A stretch of 63,605 nucleotides of DNA, from positions 1 to 63,605 of the IMG/VR virus record IMGVR_UViG_3300030116_006045; one strand, given 5' to 3'. This DNA is from a virus. Below are positions 26,330 to 34,233 of the stretch, in pieces. The notes beneath the pieces were generated by a model that saw only the letters and a program-made list of their open reading frames with translations, ran no database searches and was not told where the DNA came from. Made by a program: the position numbers and the translations under genes. The number at the start of each line of letters is the position of its first letter. Within the stretch, counting starts at the first letter, position 1.

Positions 26330-26578
26330 TCAATCCCTATCGTAATAAATAGAACGACGCATAGCTCGTTGGTCGTCTGCTTCAGCACAACATTCCCAAC
26401 AGATACGGTCATCATTTAGTTCACTTCTGTAATCTGAATACTCTTCACAAATGCGGCACTTCAACCAGGCACAGTCGAGGCAAGAAGGACCGCCGGTTAG
26501 CGGATTAACAGCTTGATCACAATCAGGATGAGCGCAGACATAATCTTCGGCTGAATAGCCATGTTCGCATTCACTCAT
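26330..26578 (-). CDS. Cys-rich zinc protein (82 aa)
   Basis: It has about ten Cys residues in pairs (CEHGY, CAHPDC, CLDC, CRIC, CWECC), predicting two zinc sites, and acidic ends. ATG 26578 overlaps the upstream stop. It directly precedes the clamp loader. Function unknown; a scaffold or protein-interaction role is plausible. Confidence 0.6.
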   Translation of the reverse strand: MSECEHGYSAEDYVCAHPDCDQAVNPLTGGPSCLDCAWLKCRICEEYSDYRSELNDDRICWECCAEADDQRAMRRSIYYDRD

Positions 26579-26792
26579 CTTCATCAGCTGGCCTTTGTGC
26601 TTCTTCTACCATTAGTTCCTGGAACTCTTTGTTTTCTTTTTCTATCATCTTCACGACGTCCAGGCAATTATCCATCTTCCTGTAAAGCAGCCAAGCCTGA
26701 TCCTTCAATTCCTTGATGCTTTCCAGATCCATAGTGATTAGCTGAACAGTAGGCAAGTTCATGCAATTCGATAGTGTCGGTTTATATCCCAT
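26571..26792 (-). CDS. Hypothetical helical protein (73 aa)
   Basis: The start is ATG 26792, just after the previous stop. The protein is largely helical and charged (LESIKELKDQAWLLYRK ... IEKENKEFQELMVEEAQ), suggesting a coiled coil. It is coupled to the Cys-rich gene downstream. Confidence 0.5.
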   Translation of the reverse strand: MGYKPTLSNCMNLPTVQLITMDLESIKELKDQAWLLYRKMDNCLDVVKMIEKENKEFQELMVEEAQRPADEDE

Positions 26793-26794
26793 AC

Positions 26795-27064
26795 TCAGAC
26801 CCCCATGTAGTATTCTTCCCAACGAAGCTGGCTGATGTAAGCGTGTGTGTCGGCTTCCATCTGATTGTTGTATTGGCAAGGCTCACACATATCATCAATC
26901 TCTAACTTCATCATCCCTCGGACACGCTCAATCGTCTGAGCTGTCTTACTGGTAATCGGCTGGCGGTCATCACCAATGGGTAGTTCACAATCTACGCATC
27001 GGATAGTCGGTCTTGTAATGAAACGAATTACACTTCGCTTCTTGGTTGTCGGTCGGAGTCCCAT
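26795..27064 (-). CDS. Small zinc-ribbon protein (89 aa)
   Basis: ATG 27064 is chosen because a TATA box lies about 27 bases upstream and the longer reading frame would run through that promoter. It starts MGLRPTTKKRS with a basic segment, then CVDC and CEPC about 43 residues apart. The gene opens a transcription unit that includes the clamp loader and modification genes downstream. Function unknown. Confidence 0.5.
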   Translation of the reverse strand: MGLRPTTKKRSVIRFITRPTIRCVDCELPIGDDRQPITSKTAQTIERVRGMMKLEIDDMCEPCQYNNQMEADTHAYISQLRWEEYYMGV

Positions 27065-27074
27065 AAATAAAGGT

Positions 27075-27095
27075 AGGGAAGTTCCCTTATTTATA
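27075..27095 (-). promoter_or_regulatory. TATA box with adjacent palindromic operator
   Basis: On the minus strand TATAAATA (27095-27088) is followed at once by the 13-base palindrome AGGGAACTTCCCT (27087-27075), 11 bases before ATG 27064. A dimeric repressor bound there would sit between the TATA box and the transcription start. The position predicts a leaderless message. Confidence 0.5.
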
Positions 27096-27098
27096 CCC

Positions 27099-27503
27099 TT
27101 ACATTGTTCTAATTCCGCGTTCACAGAATAAACAGTGATCTATTTCAGGTGGGATTAAACGACGCATACCACACGCTGTACACTGAGTCATTTTCCTACA
27201 TACAGATTTAGGTTGATGAGCTGCAGGTGTTGTAAAGTAAATGTCTCCTTCTCCCAGGATGAGATTTCTATTTACATCATAGAGGGTTTGCTGTTCCCAT
27301 CCTCGATGAGTTTGCACTTTTGTTTTACCGACATCCTCGAATTGTTTGGATCTGGAAAGTAAAGAAACGATGCGAGTGTGGGAAGCTTGGTTTCTAGGGT
27401 TGGCTGTTTGAAGACGATCCCGTAATTGATCGACAGTCATGGGTCCATTAACAAAAAGTTCCTTTATGGCTGCTTGCCTAACTCTTGTATTGTGGCTGCC
27501 CAC
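27099..27503 (-). CDS. Winged-helix protein with C-terminal zinc ribbon (134 aa)
   Basis: The N-terminal part (VRQAAIKELFVNGPMTVDQL...RIVSLLSRSKQF) looks like a winged helix-turn-helix, and the C-terminus has CTACGMRR ... CLFC. This is a typical small archaeal DNA-binding regulator layout. It ends just upstream of the palindromic promoter and could be its regulator. GTG 27503 is used as the start. Confidence 0.6.
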   Translation of the reverse strand: MGSHNTRVRQAAIKELFVNGPMTVDQLRDRLQTANPRNQASHTRIVSLLSRSKQFEDVGKTKVQTHRGWEQQTLYDVNRNLILGEGDIYFTTPAAHQPKSVCRKMTQCTACGMRRLIPPEIDHCLFCERGIRTM

Positions 27504-27545
27504 GCCAAGTGATCGTGTGCAGTAGATAAATCAAGGTTCGTCCTT

Positions 27546-28217
27546 TTACAACCATTCAGTTAGGGATTCTTTACGCTTCTTTACCCCCTTCGGCAACCCT
27601 CCTGGGTCCACTGATCTCAAATGATTAGCCACATCAGGAGCTAATCGAATTAGTTCTTCGGTGTAATAATCAGATCGACGGAAACCATGTGGTTGTTCAT
27701 CGTTATCTTTGTCCAGCTTACCTCTAACTGGTCTTTCAGGGCTGGACTTTACAGAAAATGCAAAGATAGCGTGAATGAAATCATCCGAAAGCTGGAAGGA
27801 CGATTTAGCTATGCGACGAGCTGTTTCTATGTCGTCGGGGCGATTCATTCTCCATATCGACAGTGAAAGCGGAATCGGCAATTTAGCGATTTCATTGTGC
27901 GCCCTGTTTCGATCATCCCACCGGAGAAGTGCTTCTATCGGTCGTCTAAAATCCTCACCGCCACGCGGTAAGCTCCGGTGTTCAATTACCAGATCGCGTG
28001 ACTTATCTGTAAGCTTAGGTGCTTTCTTGAGGATTACAACCAAACGATATGATACGATAGGCGACCATTCTATGATGTCCTTTTCTGTGAACTTAGATGT
28101 ATGTAAGATGTATGTTGTCTTAGGTGCTGTCGGGGGGCTGGTCAGCTGACTGTGCATAACTATGTAATCACCCTGTCGAAACTCAGAATCGTCGCCAGCT
28201 AAAATTATCACACCCAT
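27546..28217 (-). CDS. Hypothetical protein, possible clamp-loader partner (223 aa)
   Basis: No P-loop is visible. The C-terminal half contains DFIHAIFAFSVKSSPERPVRG, which resembles the collar of this virus's own RFC small subunit (RERIHAVFAYAVNTPAGSK). The N-terminal half has alternating strands (IILAGDDSEF, YIVMH, TYILHTSK, RLVVILKK), as in delta-type or AAA-like subunits that lost ATPase activity. T4 likewise pairs an ATPase loader (gp44) with a small non-ATPase subunit (gp62). The role is inference from this one similarity and from proximity to RFC. Confidence 0.4.
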   Translation of the reverse strand: MGVIILAGDDSEFRQGDYIVMHSQLTSPPTAPKTTYILHTSKFTEKDIIEWSPIVSYRLVVILKKAPKLTDKSRDLVIEHRSLPRGGEDFRRPIEALLRWDDRNRAHNEIAKLPIPLSLSIWRMNRPDDIETARRIAKSSFQLSDDFIHAIFAFSVKSSPERPVRGKLDKDNDEQPHGFRRSDYYTEELIRLAPDVANHLRSVDPGGLPKGVKKRKESLTEWL

Positions 28218-28480
28218 CAATTAGCCTCCCAGGGGTTGTTCTCGTAAATGTAAGCCATGATTCTTCGGAATTGGTGATCCGTAAAACCCCACGCTTCCCG
28301 AACGACTCTTGCTTTGACTCGGTAGCGACCGGAATACCACTCGACACCACTTGATAGTATGAAACAGGATAGGTCATCTTCGCGCATCATTTCGATAAGG
28401 CCAGGTATTTCATCAGCTCGAATAGGTCGAGTTACTACCATACTGTCGTGTGGTCGCCACTTCATACGCTCAGGCTTCAT
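28217..28480 (-). CDS. Hypothetical protein (87 aa)
   Basis: It begins MKPERMKWRPHDSMVV and has mixed alpha/beta character with an aromatic C-terminus (FRRIMAYIYENNPWE). It overlaps the wHTH gene upstream and the gene downstream (TGATG). No family recognised. Confidence 0.5.
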   Translation of the reverse strand: MKPERMKWRPHDSMVVTRPIRADEIPGLIEMMREDDLSCFILSSGVEWYSGRYRVKARVVREAWGFTDHQFRRIMAYIYENNPWEAN

Positions 28481-28799
28481 CCTTATCACCCTTCTTTGGC
28501 TTCCATCTTTTACCAGTTGCGTTCATAACCAGCTCATCATAATTGAATCCTGGTGCGATTGTCCAAACGGTAGGAAAACGGATGCCCCTACCACCTTCCT
28601 CATATTTACTGAAAATGTGAGGGGTCTTGTTTAGTATGTTAGCCAACGCTTGCTTAGTCGGTACATACCGATACCTATTATCGATCATATGTCCTATGAT
28701 CTGGTTTGTCGTGCATGGTCCGTATTTCATTAGTATTCTAACAGCTTGAAGTCGCTTCTTAGCTCCTTTGCCGACTGTCTTGTGTATTGTGTGTTTCAT
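28470..28799 (-). CDS. Winged helix-turn-helix protein (109 aa)
   Basis: A basic start (KKRLQAVRILMKYGPCTTNQIIGHM) and the following QALANILNKTPHIFSKYE segment form a winged-helix pattern. The C-terminus is Lys-rich. It is probably a DNA-binding regulator or replication accessory. It is distantly like the wHTH protein at 27099-27503. Confidence 0.6.
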   Translation of the reverse strand: MKHTIHKTVGKGAKKRLQAVRILMKYGPCTTNQIIGHMIDNRYRYVPTKQALANILNKTPHIFSKYEEGGRGIRFPTVWTIAPGFNYDELVMNATGKRWKPKKGDKDEA

Positions 28800-29008
28800 T
28801 CATTCACCCCTGTATCAAAGTCAGGATATTGATCACCATCAATTAGGCAAGCATTACACACAACCAAACTGGGAAGGATATAGATTCTCATTGTTTTGGT
28901 ATCGCCACATACATTACAATGCCCTGGAAACGAAGGATGATTTAGATTAGCCATGTTCATTTTTGGACTAAGCCGATTACGAAAGTATGGGGGGTAATAC
29001 TCATTCAT
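28796..29008 (-). CDS. Small zinc-ribbon protein (70 aa)
   Basis: CNVCGDTK and CNACL, about 20 residues apart, make a zinc ribbon; the N-terminus is Pro/Tyr/Asn-rich. An internal ATG (MANLNHPSF) is a possible alternative start. It is coupled on both sides by ATGA overlaps. Confidence 0.6.
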   Translation of the reverse strand: MNEYYPPYFRNRLSPKMNMANLNHPSFPGHCNVCGDTKTMRIYILPSLVVCNACLIDGDQYPDFDTGVNE

Positions 29009-29556
29009 TCCAGATCCACCTCAAAGTCAACATCTTGAATATTACTTGGGCTTTTCAGAGCAGCGAATCGTAGCTCGATTTGATCGAGAAGGTGAGGTTT
29101 GTCTGATAGAACTTCAATGAGAATAGAGGACAACATATTCATACGTTGATCAGCTAAGAATAACTGCGAATCAACACCGATTTCTTTCTTGAGCTGGCCC
29201 ACAAGCTTGAGCGAAGATGTGGTTTGCCCTACGAGTTTCGTTGCTGTTGCTACCCATTCAGCGGTCATGCCTTCTCGGTCCTTGAGATCTTCAAGCTCGT
29301 CGAGCCATCCAACCATACGCTGCAGTATTGATTCAGCCGTGTTGAGAGTGTCGATACTCTCGGTTCTCATTTCTTCAACTAAGCGTTCTTCTTCTGGAGT
29401 GTAGTCAATGTGATCCCTCATGTGAGTGGACGCTGTACCAACAGGCCACCCATACTTCGCATCTACCCAAGCGTAAGTGTGTTCACCTCGATGCAATTTG
29501 ATCTCAAGCTGACGGCGTACTGTTTGTGGTAATTTACAAAATGGGCATTCATTCAT
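29005..29556 (-). CDS. Zinc-finger / HTH-like and coiled-coil protein (183 aa)
   Basis: It begins MNECPFCKLPQTVRRQLEI, then a segment ending STHMRDHI, a pattern seen in phage DNA-binding proteins with a Cys/His finger and helix-turn-helix. The rest is helical with long acidic coiled coils. Candidate roles are a small terminase subunit or a replication regulator. It sits directly downstream of the MCM-like helicase. The call is tentative. Confidence 0.5.
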   Translation of the reverse strand: MNECPFCKLPQTVRRQLEIKLHRGEHTYAWVDAKYGWPVGTASTHMRDHIDYTPEEERLVEEMRTESIDTLNTAESILQRMVGWLDELEDLKDREGMTAEWVATATKLVGQTTSSLKLVGQLKKEIGVDSQLFLADQRMNMLSSILIEVLSDKPHLLDQIELRFAALKSPSNIQDVDFEVDLE

Positions 29557-30865
29557 TGGTTTCACCCCAGGGTAATTTCTGTTCTTCTTTAGGATTGAAA
29601 GCTCCTATACGACATAGTGTTCCTCTCCTTCCTCTACCTGTTTTCTCAGGTCTGAACTCGATGAACCAATCTTGATCTGACAGATTCTCATCCATCCATC
29701 GCTTTGCGGATTGGTAATCTCCTTGAGTAATCATCTTGGCTATTTCTTTTAGTAGAGTGGACTTGGATATGTCTTGACCCCAATAGGTTTCACGGATAAG
29801 GCGCACATCAGCATCCATTACTGTCCGGCGCATTTGTAAGCATCGATCTAACATTTGTGCTAAATCATCGGTGTATTTCACGATGAGAACACCACCATGC
29901 CATATCGGTTGCATCATTGAATAGCCAATAGCGAGGCGACGGAATAGATCACTCTCAAAGTTTCTAACAGCTGGTTGCTCTAACCAGGTGTTGAAATCCT
30001 CATCGAAGATAACACCCGTTAGAGGTGTTTCTTGAACGTCTTTGATTCTTTGTTGAAACCATTCTCGAATATCATACGCTAGATCCGCAAGCCCGACTCT
30101 CTCTTCATTAGTCATGCGAGCTTGAGCTGCTTGGGCCTTTTTGTATGCTAACTCTTTATCTTTGGACATCACGATCTGAATGATAAAGAAACGCCGGTCA
30201 AGACCGGACTCAAGCTCAAGACGAGCTGGTTGAGTGCCTCCCCATACTGTATAGCGTGTAGTATAGCGAACCCATCCGGCTCGCATTCCTTTATTCACTC
30301 GACCTGAATCCAACGATGTAAGAAGCTGATTCACCATATCGCTACTGTGATCCTTTTTGTTACTAATCCACAAGGAGCTTATTTCTTCAAAGGCTAAGAA
30401 GCCACCACACATTTCACGGGCTAACGGACGACCTAGAATATCACCATCTTCATTTACAGAACCAAACATACCAGCTTCGGTGATTGAACCTGGACCCATC
30501 ATAATGTTCAGACCCTCACCTTTAGCAGCGTTTTCAGAGTATAGTAGTCCTGTTCCTTCAGCTAAAAACAGATCGATGAGGGCGTTCTTCCCAGATCCTT
30601 TTTCACCTTCCATCAGTATGTGTACTCTCGTATCTGGTAGATGAGACATAGGAGTGTAGATTGGGTGTCGCTTGTGTCTCAGTGGGCAGAAGTCCAAAGT
30701 AAATGCAGCGTCACCGTCTTCGGGATCAAAGTCACATCGAGAACACTTGTTCGACGTATTGAACAGGTGTGCGCCAATAGAACAGATGAACACAGGGATT
30801 TTATCTTCAACATCAACGTAGTGATTGCCTTGAGCAAAGCTGACTACACTCTCGAAAATATCCAT
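29549..30865 (-). CDS. MCM-like AAA+ replicative helicase
   Basis: A short N-terminal part holds a Cys-based zinc site (CSRCDF ... CPLRHKRH). The ATPase domain has Walker A GEKGSGKN (about residue 87), the MCM-like run GSITEAGMFGSV, Walker B FLAFEEISS (about 156), sensor GGTQPARLELESG and an RRFF arginine. The C-terminal part is winged-helix-like. At 438 residues it is shorter than cellular MCM (600 or more), as in viral and plasmid versions. It is the likely fork helicase working with the primase and PolB. Confidence 0.78.
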   Translation of the reverse strand: MDIFESVVSFAQGNHYVDVEDKIPVFICSIGAHLFNTSNKCSRCDFDPEDGDAAFTLDFCPLRHKRHPIYTPMSHLPDTRVHILMEGEKGSGKNALIDLFLAEGTGLLYSENAAKGEGLNIMMGPGSITEAGMFGSVNEDGDILGRPLAREMCGGFLAFEEISSLWISNKKDHSSDMVNQLLTSLDSGRVNKGMRAGWVRYTTRYTVWGGTQPARLELESGLDRRFFIIQIVMSKDKELAYKKAQAAQARMTNEERVGLADLAYDIREWFQQRIKDVQETPLTGVIFDEDFNTWLEQPAVRNFESDLFRRLAIGYSMMQPIWHGGVLIVKYTDDLAQMLDRCLQMRRTVMDADVRLIRETYWGQDISKSTLLKEIAKMITQGDYQSAKRWMDENLSDQDWFIEFRPEKTGRGRRGTLCRIGAFNPKEEQKLPWGETNE

Positions 30866-30898
30866 GTTCTCCCCCTTTCAAGCCCACAGGCATCCCCC

Positions 30899-31303
30899 TT
30901 ATGAATGCTCCTTAAGCAAAGCTAATTTCGCCTTGCGTTTGAAATGAGATGGTATATTTTTAGTGAAGCCTCTACCTGAATTGATGTGATCTATTATGGC
31001 ATCCTCATCTAAAGGCAACCAAAGATAACCCTTCCTGGTTGGATCCCAAGCGTGTTTCTTGTACTTCTTGAATATAGGTGAGCGAGCGAATGCCATACCA
31101 AGCTCAATGGGCGTTGGCAACGTCTGATAATACTCGTTGGCTACTAACCAATCTAAGATCTGAACAGCCGTCAAAGCTCCTTCTTGTTCTTCCATACATT
31201 GATTCAAACTTCCCAGATCGTAGCCATCAACCGGCCTAAACAGATTTTCAGATTGACCAGCTAACACTTTCCATGCGAATAACAACACTCTTTTGTTTCC
31301 CAT
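30899..31303 (-). CDS. Hypothetical protein (134 aa) with a full-length ribosome binding site
   Basis: The gene is preceded by AAAGGAGGTGA nine bases before ATG, the strongest ribosome binding site seen here, so it is probably highly translated. The protein is basic and helical, with FARSPIFKKYKKHAWDP and a Lys-rich end. No family recognised. It lies between a repeat-rich upstream region and the helicase gene; helicase loader or initiator roles are possible but unproven. Confidence 0.6.
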   Translation of the reverse strand: MGNKRVLLFAWKVLAGQSENLFRPVDGYDLGSLNQCMEEQEGALTAVQILDWLVANEYYQTLPTPIELGMAFARSPIFKKYKKHAWDPTRKGYLWLPLDEDAIIDHINSGRGFTKNIPSHFKRKAKLALLKEHS

Positions 31304-31312
31304 AGTCGGCTG

Positions 31313-31580
31313 TCACCTCCTTTGTTGATAAGTCAAACGGAACAATGCTGTGATGCTCGAAAGAGCGACTGAAAGGAACCTGTTAATTCTTTCAGTAATT
31401 TCAGTAGTCACTGAAAGAAATAATTGCGTATCAGCACATCGTTTCTGCACTATTCTTTTATTTCGTCTATAAGTGTAGAACATTACTAGTATAGATAGAT
31501 AGTAGGGAGGATTTTCAAATCCTTTATGACGAAATAAAATAATTGATGAGATCACTAAGACGCCCCCCGATTTTATTTTT
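31313..31580. promoter_or_regulatory. Control region with four ACTGAAAG sites and an inverted repeat
   Basis: This 268-bp stretch without a convincing gene lies upstream of the gene ending at 30899. The word ACTGAAAG or its complement occurs at 31368-31375, 31389-31396 and 31410-31417, in alternating orientation, with a fourth copy at 31590-31597. A perfect inverted repeat, AGGATTT-TC-AAATCCT, lies at 31508-31523. An open minus-strand frame crosses the region but its composition looks non-coding. An operator array or attenuator is likely. Confidence 0.45.
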
Positions 31581-32414
31581 TCAGCTCGCACTGAAAGAAT
31601 TAGAAACAATAGAACCTGTGAACCATCGCTTATGTTCAATCTCTGCAGCTTCAGTGCTGTACATAATATCTAGTTGTTGCTTCGGCATGAAAGAAGCTTT
31701 GAACATCATAGAATCGCATGATCTCAAAACCTCCTTGTGTCTTTCCATGCGTGTCTTGAGCTTGAGCATCCAATTCAGATCCTTCTTCATAGATTCTATC
31801 GGTAGTGGTCTAATCGTAGTTCCCATACTATCAGTATGAATACCACCTACAACCAGCTTACTTCCTAGATCGCCGATATGGATAGCTCCACCTTCTGCTT
31901 TTACTACAACACATGGGATTAGATGTGTACCGTTTCTATCTCTCCACATACCAGGTATTACATCACCATCGAGATAATCAGCTATCTCAATACAATCAGC
32001 CGCTTTGAGTCCTGGTGAGCTGGTGATTAGCGTAGCTGCAGAACCATCCCACAAACGCCCACTGTAAGAGGTCGGGTCGGTGATCTCATGGTCCGATGGA
32101 GCGTAGATAGAAATGATTGCTGTTTCTGTCTCCAAGAGCATCAATCGTAAATCGTCCATAAATAGCCCAGGAGCTTGCTGTATGGCCTCATTTACAGGCT
32201 GGCGGGGTAAAGGGTCAAACGGAAACAAAGCGTCCAATAGACCCCATAGAACTTCATTTTTAGAAATCAAAATCTCAGTCGTTCCGATCTGAATTGTTAG
32301 CCAGGGCTGCTTGAGTCGCTTCTTCGAGCGCGTAGATGGTTGAGTCGCATGGAGATCAATCAGATGAATATCTTTTGGCTCGGCATGAATCCAAGATCCC
32401 ACTTGAACATTCAT
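31581..32414 (-). CDS. Hypothetical protein (277 aa)
   Basis: ATG 32414 overlaps the upstream stop (TGATG). The protein alternates strands and helices: a beta-rich centre (HLIPCVVVKAEGGAIHIGDL) and a helical, Met/Lys-rich C-terminus. No catalytic motif or known family recognised. It is the largest product in the downstream half of the small-gene region, and its 3' end borders the control region. Confidence 0.55.
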   Translation of the reverse strand: MNVQVGSWIHAEPKDIHLIDLHATQPSTRSKKRLKQPWLTIQIGTTEILISKNEVLWGLLDALFPFDPLPRQPVNEAIQQAPGLFMDDLRLMLLETETAIISIYAPSDHEITDPTSYSGRLWDGSAATLITSSPGLKAADCIEIADYLDGDVIPGMWRDRNGTHLIPCVVVKAEGGAIHIGDLGSKLVVGGIHTDSMGTTIRPLPIESMKKDLNWMLKLKTRMERHKEVLRSCDSMMFKASFMPKQQLDIMYSTEAAEIEHKRWFTGSIVSNSFSAS

Positions 32415-32713
32415 CAAGCACCCTCCTGAAACATAGACATAGCTAGTACACCTTCTTCGCTCATGGGTTGAGGATCACCATGACGAGCTATTGCTACGTT
32501 CCATGATCGATGAGTAACACCAACATGGAGGATGAAGAAGAACCAGGCAAAGCTGCCTATCATGAAGCAACCAAGATTACCACTGAACAACGTCGCCACA
32601 GGAACACACAACGCGAGTACAATCTTCTCAACGATTGGATTGTAGTGGGTACGAACGGATGAAGGATGTCCGACCAAAGACGATGGGGGGTCCGTCCGAC
32701 CCAAATCAAACAC
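32414..32713 (-). CDS. Small membrane protein with two transmembrane segments (99 aa)
   Basis: I chose GTG 32713, overlapping the upstream stop by eight bases. Two hydrophobic segments (about residues 30-45, IVLALCVPVATLF, and 50-69, FMIGSFAWFFFILHVGV) form a helical hairpin. The ends are polar. Size and topology resemble holins or other small viral membrane proteins. No lysis enzyme is adjacent, so the role is open. Confidence 0.5.
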   Translation of the reverse strand: MFDLGRTDPPSSLVGHPSSVRTHYNPIVEKIVLALCVPVATLFSGNLGCFMIGSFAWFFFILHVGVTHRSWNVAIARHGDPQPMSEEGVLAMSMFQEGA

Positions 32714-32870
32714 CGCCGTTTGGACTTTCAATATTCGCCCTTTCTTCAAGCTCCAGATCCGTGAATGAGTGACCACACTCAGCACAGACACGACCTACAT
32801 CGCCGGTCCAAATAACCACGCGCATAGGCAAAGGAAACGCATCACAGTTCGGGCATCGGAGATCACTCAT
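32706..32870 (-). CDS. Small zinc-ribbon protein (54 aa)
   Basis: It begins MSDLRCPNCDA and has CAECG 23 residues later, followed by an acidic helix. It overlaps both neighbours by eight bases (ATGAGTGA at its start). Function unknown. Confidence 0.6.
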   Translation of the reverse strand: MSDLRCPNCDAFPLPMRVVIWTGDVGRVCAECGHSFTDLELEERANIESPNGGV

Positions 32871-33222
32871 CGCCGTCATCCCCTGGACTCGAATCCTTAG
32901 CTATTTCTTCGATGTAGTATCTCTTCTCAAATGTAGCATCTTCTCTACAAGCTCGATTGTACACCTGTCTAACTTCTTCGTAGGTATCAAACGGAGCTGG
33001 GTGATCATCCCAGAACTGTCCAGTTGTGTAATTTGTTATGTAGTAATCAATAGATTCACCCATATATGCAGCATAAGCCTTGAGCATGATTTCGTGAGCC
33101 ACGTTCGCCTCGACCTTAGCATACTTCACTTTGTCCAATGCAAGCATCCAGGTAAGTCGAGCTTTAGCGTATTCAGCCCATAGCGGGTCGTTTCTTTCAT
33201 CCTGGGGGTCAGTCGTTTTCAT
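32863..33222 (-). CDS. Hypothetical helical protein (119 aa)
   Basis: ATG 33222 overlaps the upstream stop. The protein is helical and Tyr/Asp-rich, with YAKARLTWMLALDKVKYAK and an acidic tail (SSPGDDGDE). No family recognised. Confidence 0.5.
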   Translation of the reverse strand: MKTTDPQDERNDPLWAEYAKARLTWMLALDKVKYAKVEANVAHEIMLKAYAAYMGESIDYYITNYTTGQFWDDHPAPFDTYEEVRQVYNRACREDATFEKRYYIEEIAKDSSPGDDGDE

Positions 33223-33410
33223 TGATCTCCACTCTCCATCTTTGCTTGAATCTCTCTCATCTGTTCTTCGGTCCATCCGTAGTGAGTCATGTAGCAACAA
33301 TTAGGATTGATACAAGCCAGGTGTCCAGATCCTTTAGGTGCTTCAACGATAGGAAAAAGCTGGCACAGTGGACATTCAAGTATGTCGTCGATTAGCTTCA
33401 CTCTACTCAT
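33219..33410 (-). CDS. Small zinc-ribbon protein (63 aa)
   Basis: CPLC and CINPNC, about 20 residues apart, form a zinc-ribbon pattern with an acidic helix at the C-terminus. It starts MSRVKLIDDI, overlapping the upstream stop by four bases. Confidence 0.6.
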   Translation of the reverse strand: MSRVKLIDDILECPLCQLFPIVEAPKGSGHLACINPNCCYMTHYGWTEEQMREIQAKMESGDQ

Positions 33411-33607
33411 GTTTTCACCTCGATCAATTCTTGAGGAACCCATATAGCCCACCAATTCTGACCATCAACCTGTCCAGCTGTCAGCTTATCGGCTGAACAA
33501 TAGTGATTCCAAACGTCATCCAGGGTGTGAACTATCATCATGCAAACGTATGGATCACCAGCGATGTAGCTCGTAGCTCCTTCTTGTGGGGGGAACGAAG
33601 CTTTCAT
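33407..33607 (-). CDS. Hypothetical protein, paralogue of the gene at 37869-38051 (66 aa)
   Basis: It ends with LTAGQVDGQNWWAIW, matching LTAGRYGQLHWWAVW in the 37869-38051 product; both have a MC(M/I) strand and an Asp-rich loop earlier. A small alpha/beta fold is likely. Function unknown. Confidence 0.55.
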   Translation of the reverse strand: MKASFPPQEGATSYIAGDPYVCMMIVHTLDDVWNHYCSADKLTAGQVDGQNWWAIWVPQELIEVKT

Positions 33608-33750
33608 TCCGCCACCACCGTAATTTCTACATTGTGGATAATATTGTGGTACTCGTCGAGAAGTGCATACATCCCTTCTAAGATTTCCTCGACTTCCTCA
33701 CTATATTCGACGGTATCATCTAATGTGATCAAAACACCATACTTACCCAT
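33604..33750 (-). CDS. Small acidic hypothetical protein (48 aa)
   Basis: It reads MGKYGVLITLDDTVEY then an acidic helix (SEEVEEILEGMYALLDEY) and a final strand, a compact beta-alpha-beta pattern. It overlaps both neighbours. No family recognised. Confidence 0.45.
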   Translation of the reverse strand: MGKYGVLITLDDTVEYSEEVEEILEGMYALLDEYHNIIHNVEITVVAE

Positions 33751-34033
33751 GTATATCACCCCACGTAGAACGTAGGTTTCTTTTGATAGCCTCAATGTAT
33801 TCAGCCATTATCTCGAACTTACTGTCGTCGCAGCCACTGAAAAAGGCCAATCTGTCCTCATTGAAAAGTTTCCACTTGGCTTGTCCGTATGGAGAAATAC
33901 GCACTTCCTCACCCCACCATTCATTAGGGAATAGAAGATCTATGAACTCCTTTGCGTTTAGACGATTCAGATACTTGAAGTCATCAAGCACTTGGCGAAT
34001 TAGTGTGCCGGTCATTTCGTAATGATCACTCAT
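33743..34033 (-). CDS. Hypothetical protein (96 aa)
   Basis: The start is ATG 34033, overlapping the upstream stop. It is helical with a Trp-rich centre (FPNEWWGEE) and a FSGCDDSKFEIM segment. No family recognised. Confidence 0.5.
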   Translation of the reverse strand: MSDHYEMTGTLIRQVLDDFKYLNRLNAKEFIDLLFPNEWWGEEVRISPYGQAKWKLFNEDRLAFFSGCDDSKFEIMAEYIEAIKRNLRSTWGDIHG

Positions 34034-34233
34034 CCCACCACCTCCAGATCCATATTCAGATTCACAGCTGACGACAGACACACCAAATCACCCAATAACT
34101 TAGCTAACTCAGGACTGTCGAATAATGTGACTTTGATTGAATTGGGGATCTCATCCCATCTATCAACCAGGGTCTTAGCGAAATTGAGAATGAGCCTTCG
34201 TCGGACCTCTTCTTTCATCTCAAGATCGGTCAT
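34030..34233 (-). CDS. Hypothetical helical protein (67 aa)
   Basis: It begins MTDLEMKEEVRRRLILNFAK and continues helical with an LLGDLVCLSSAVNL segment. It is coupled to both neighbours. No family recognised. Confidence 0.45.
   Translation of the reverse strand: MTDLEMKEEVRRRLILNFAKTLVDRWDEIPNSIKVTLFDSPELAKLLGDLVCLSSAVNLNMDLEVVG

Noticed and set aside
31313-31639. 108-residue open frame across the ACTGAAAG region
   Set aside because: It overlaps another gene start, has low-complexity composition, and runs through repeated regulatory words.
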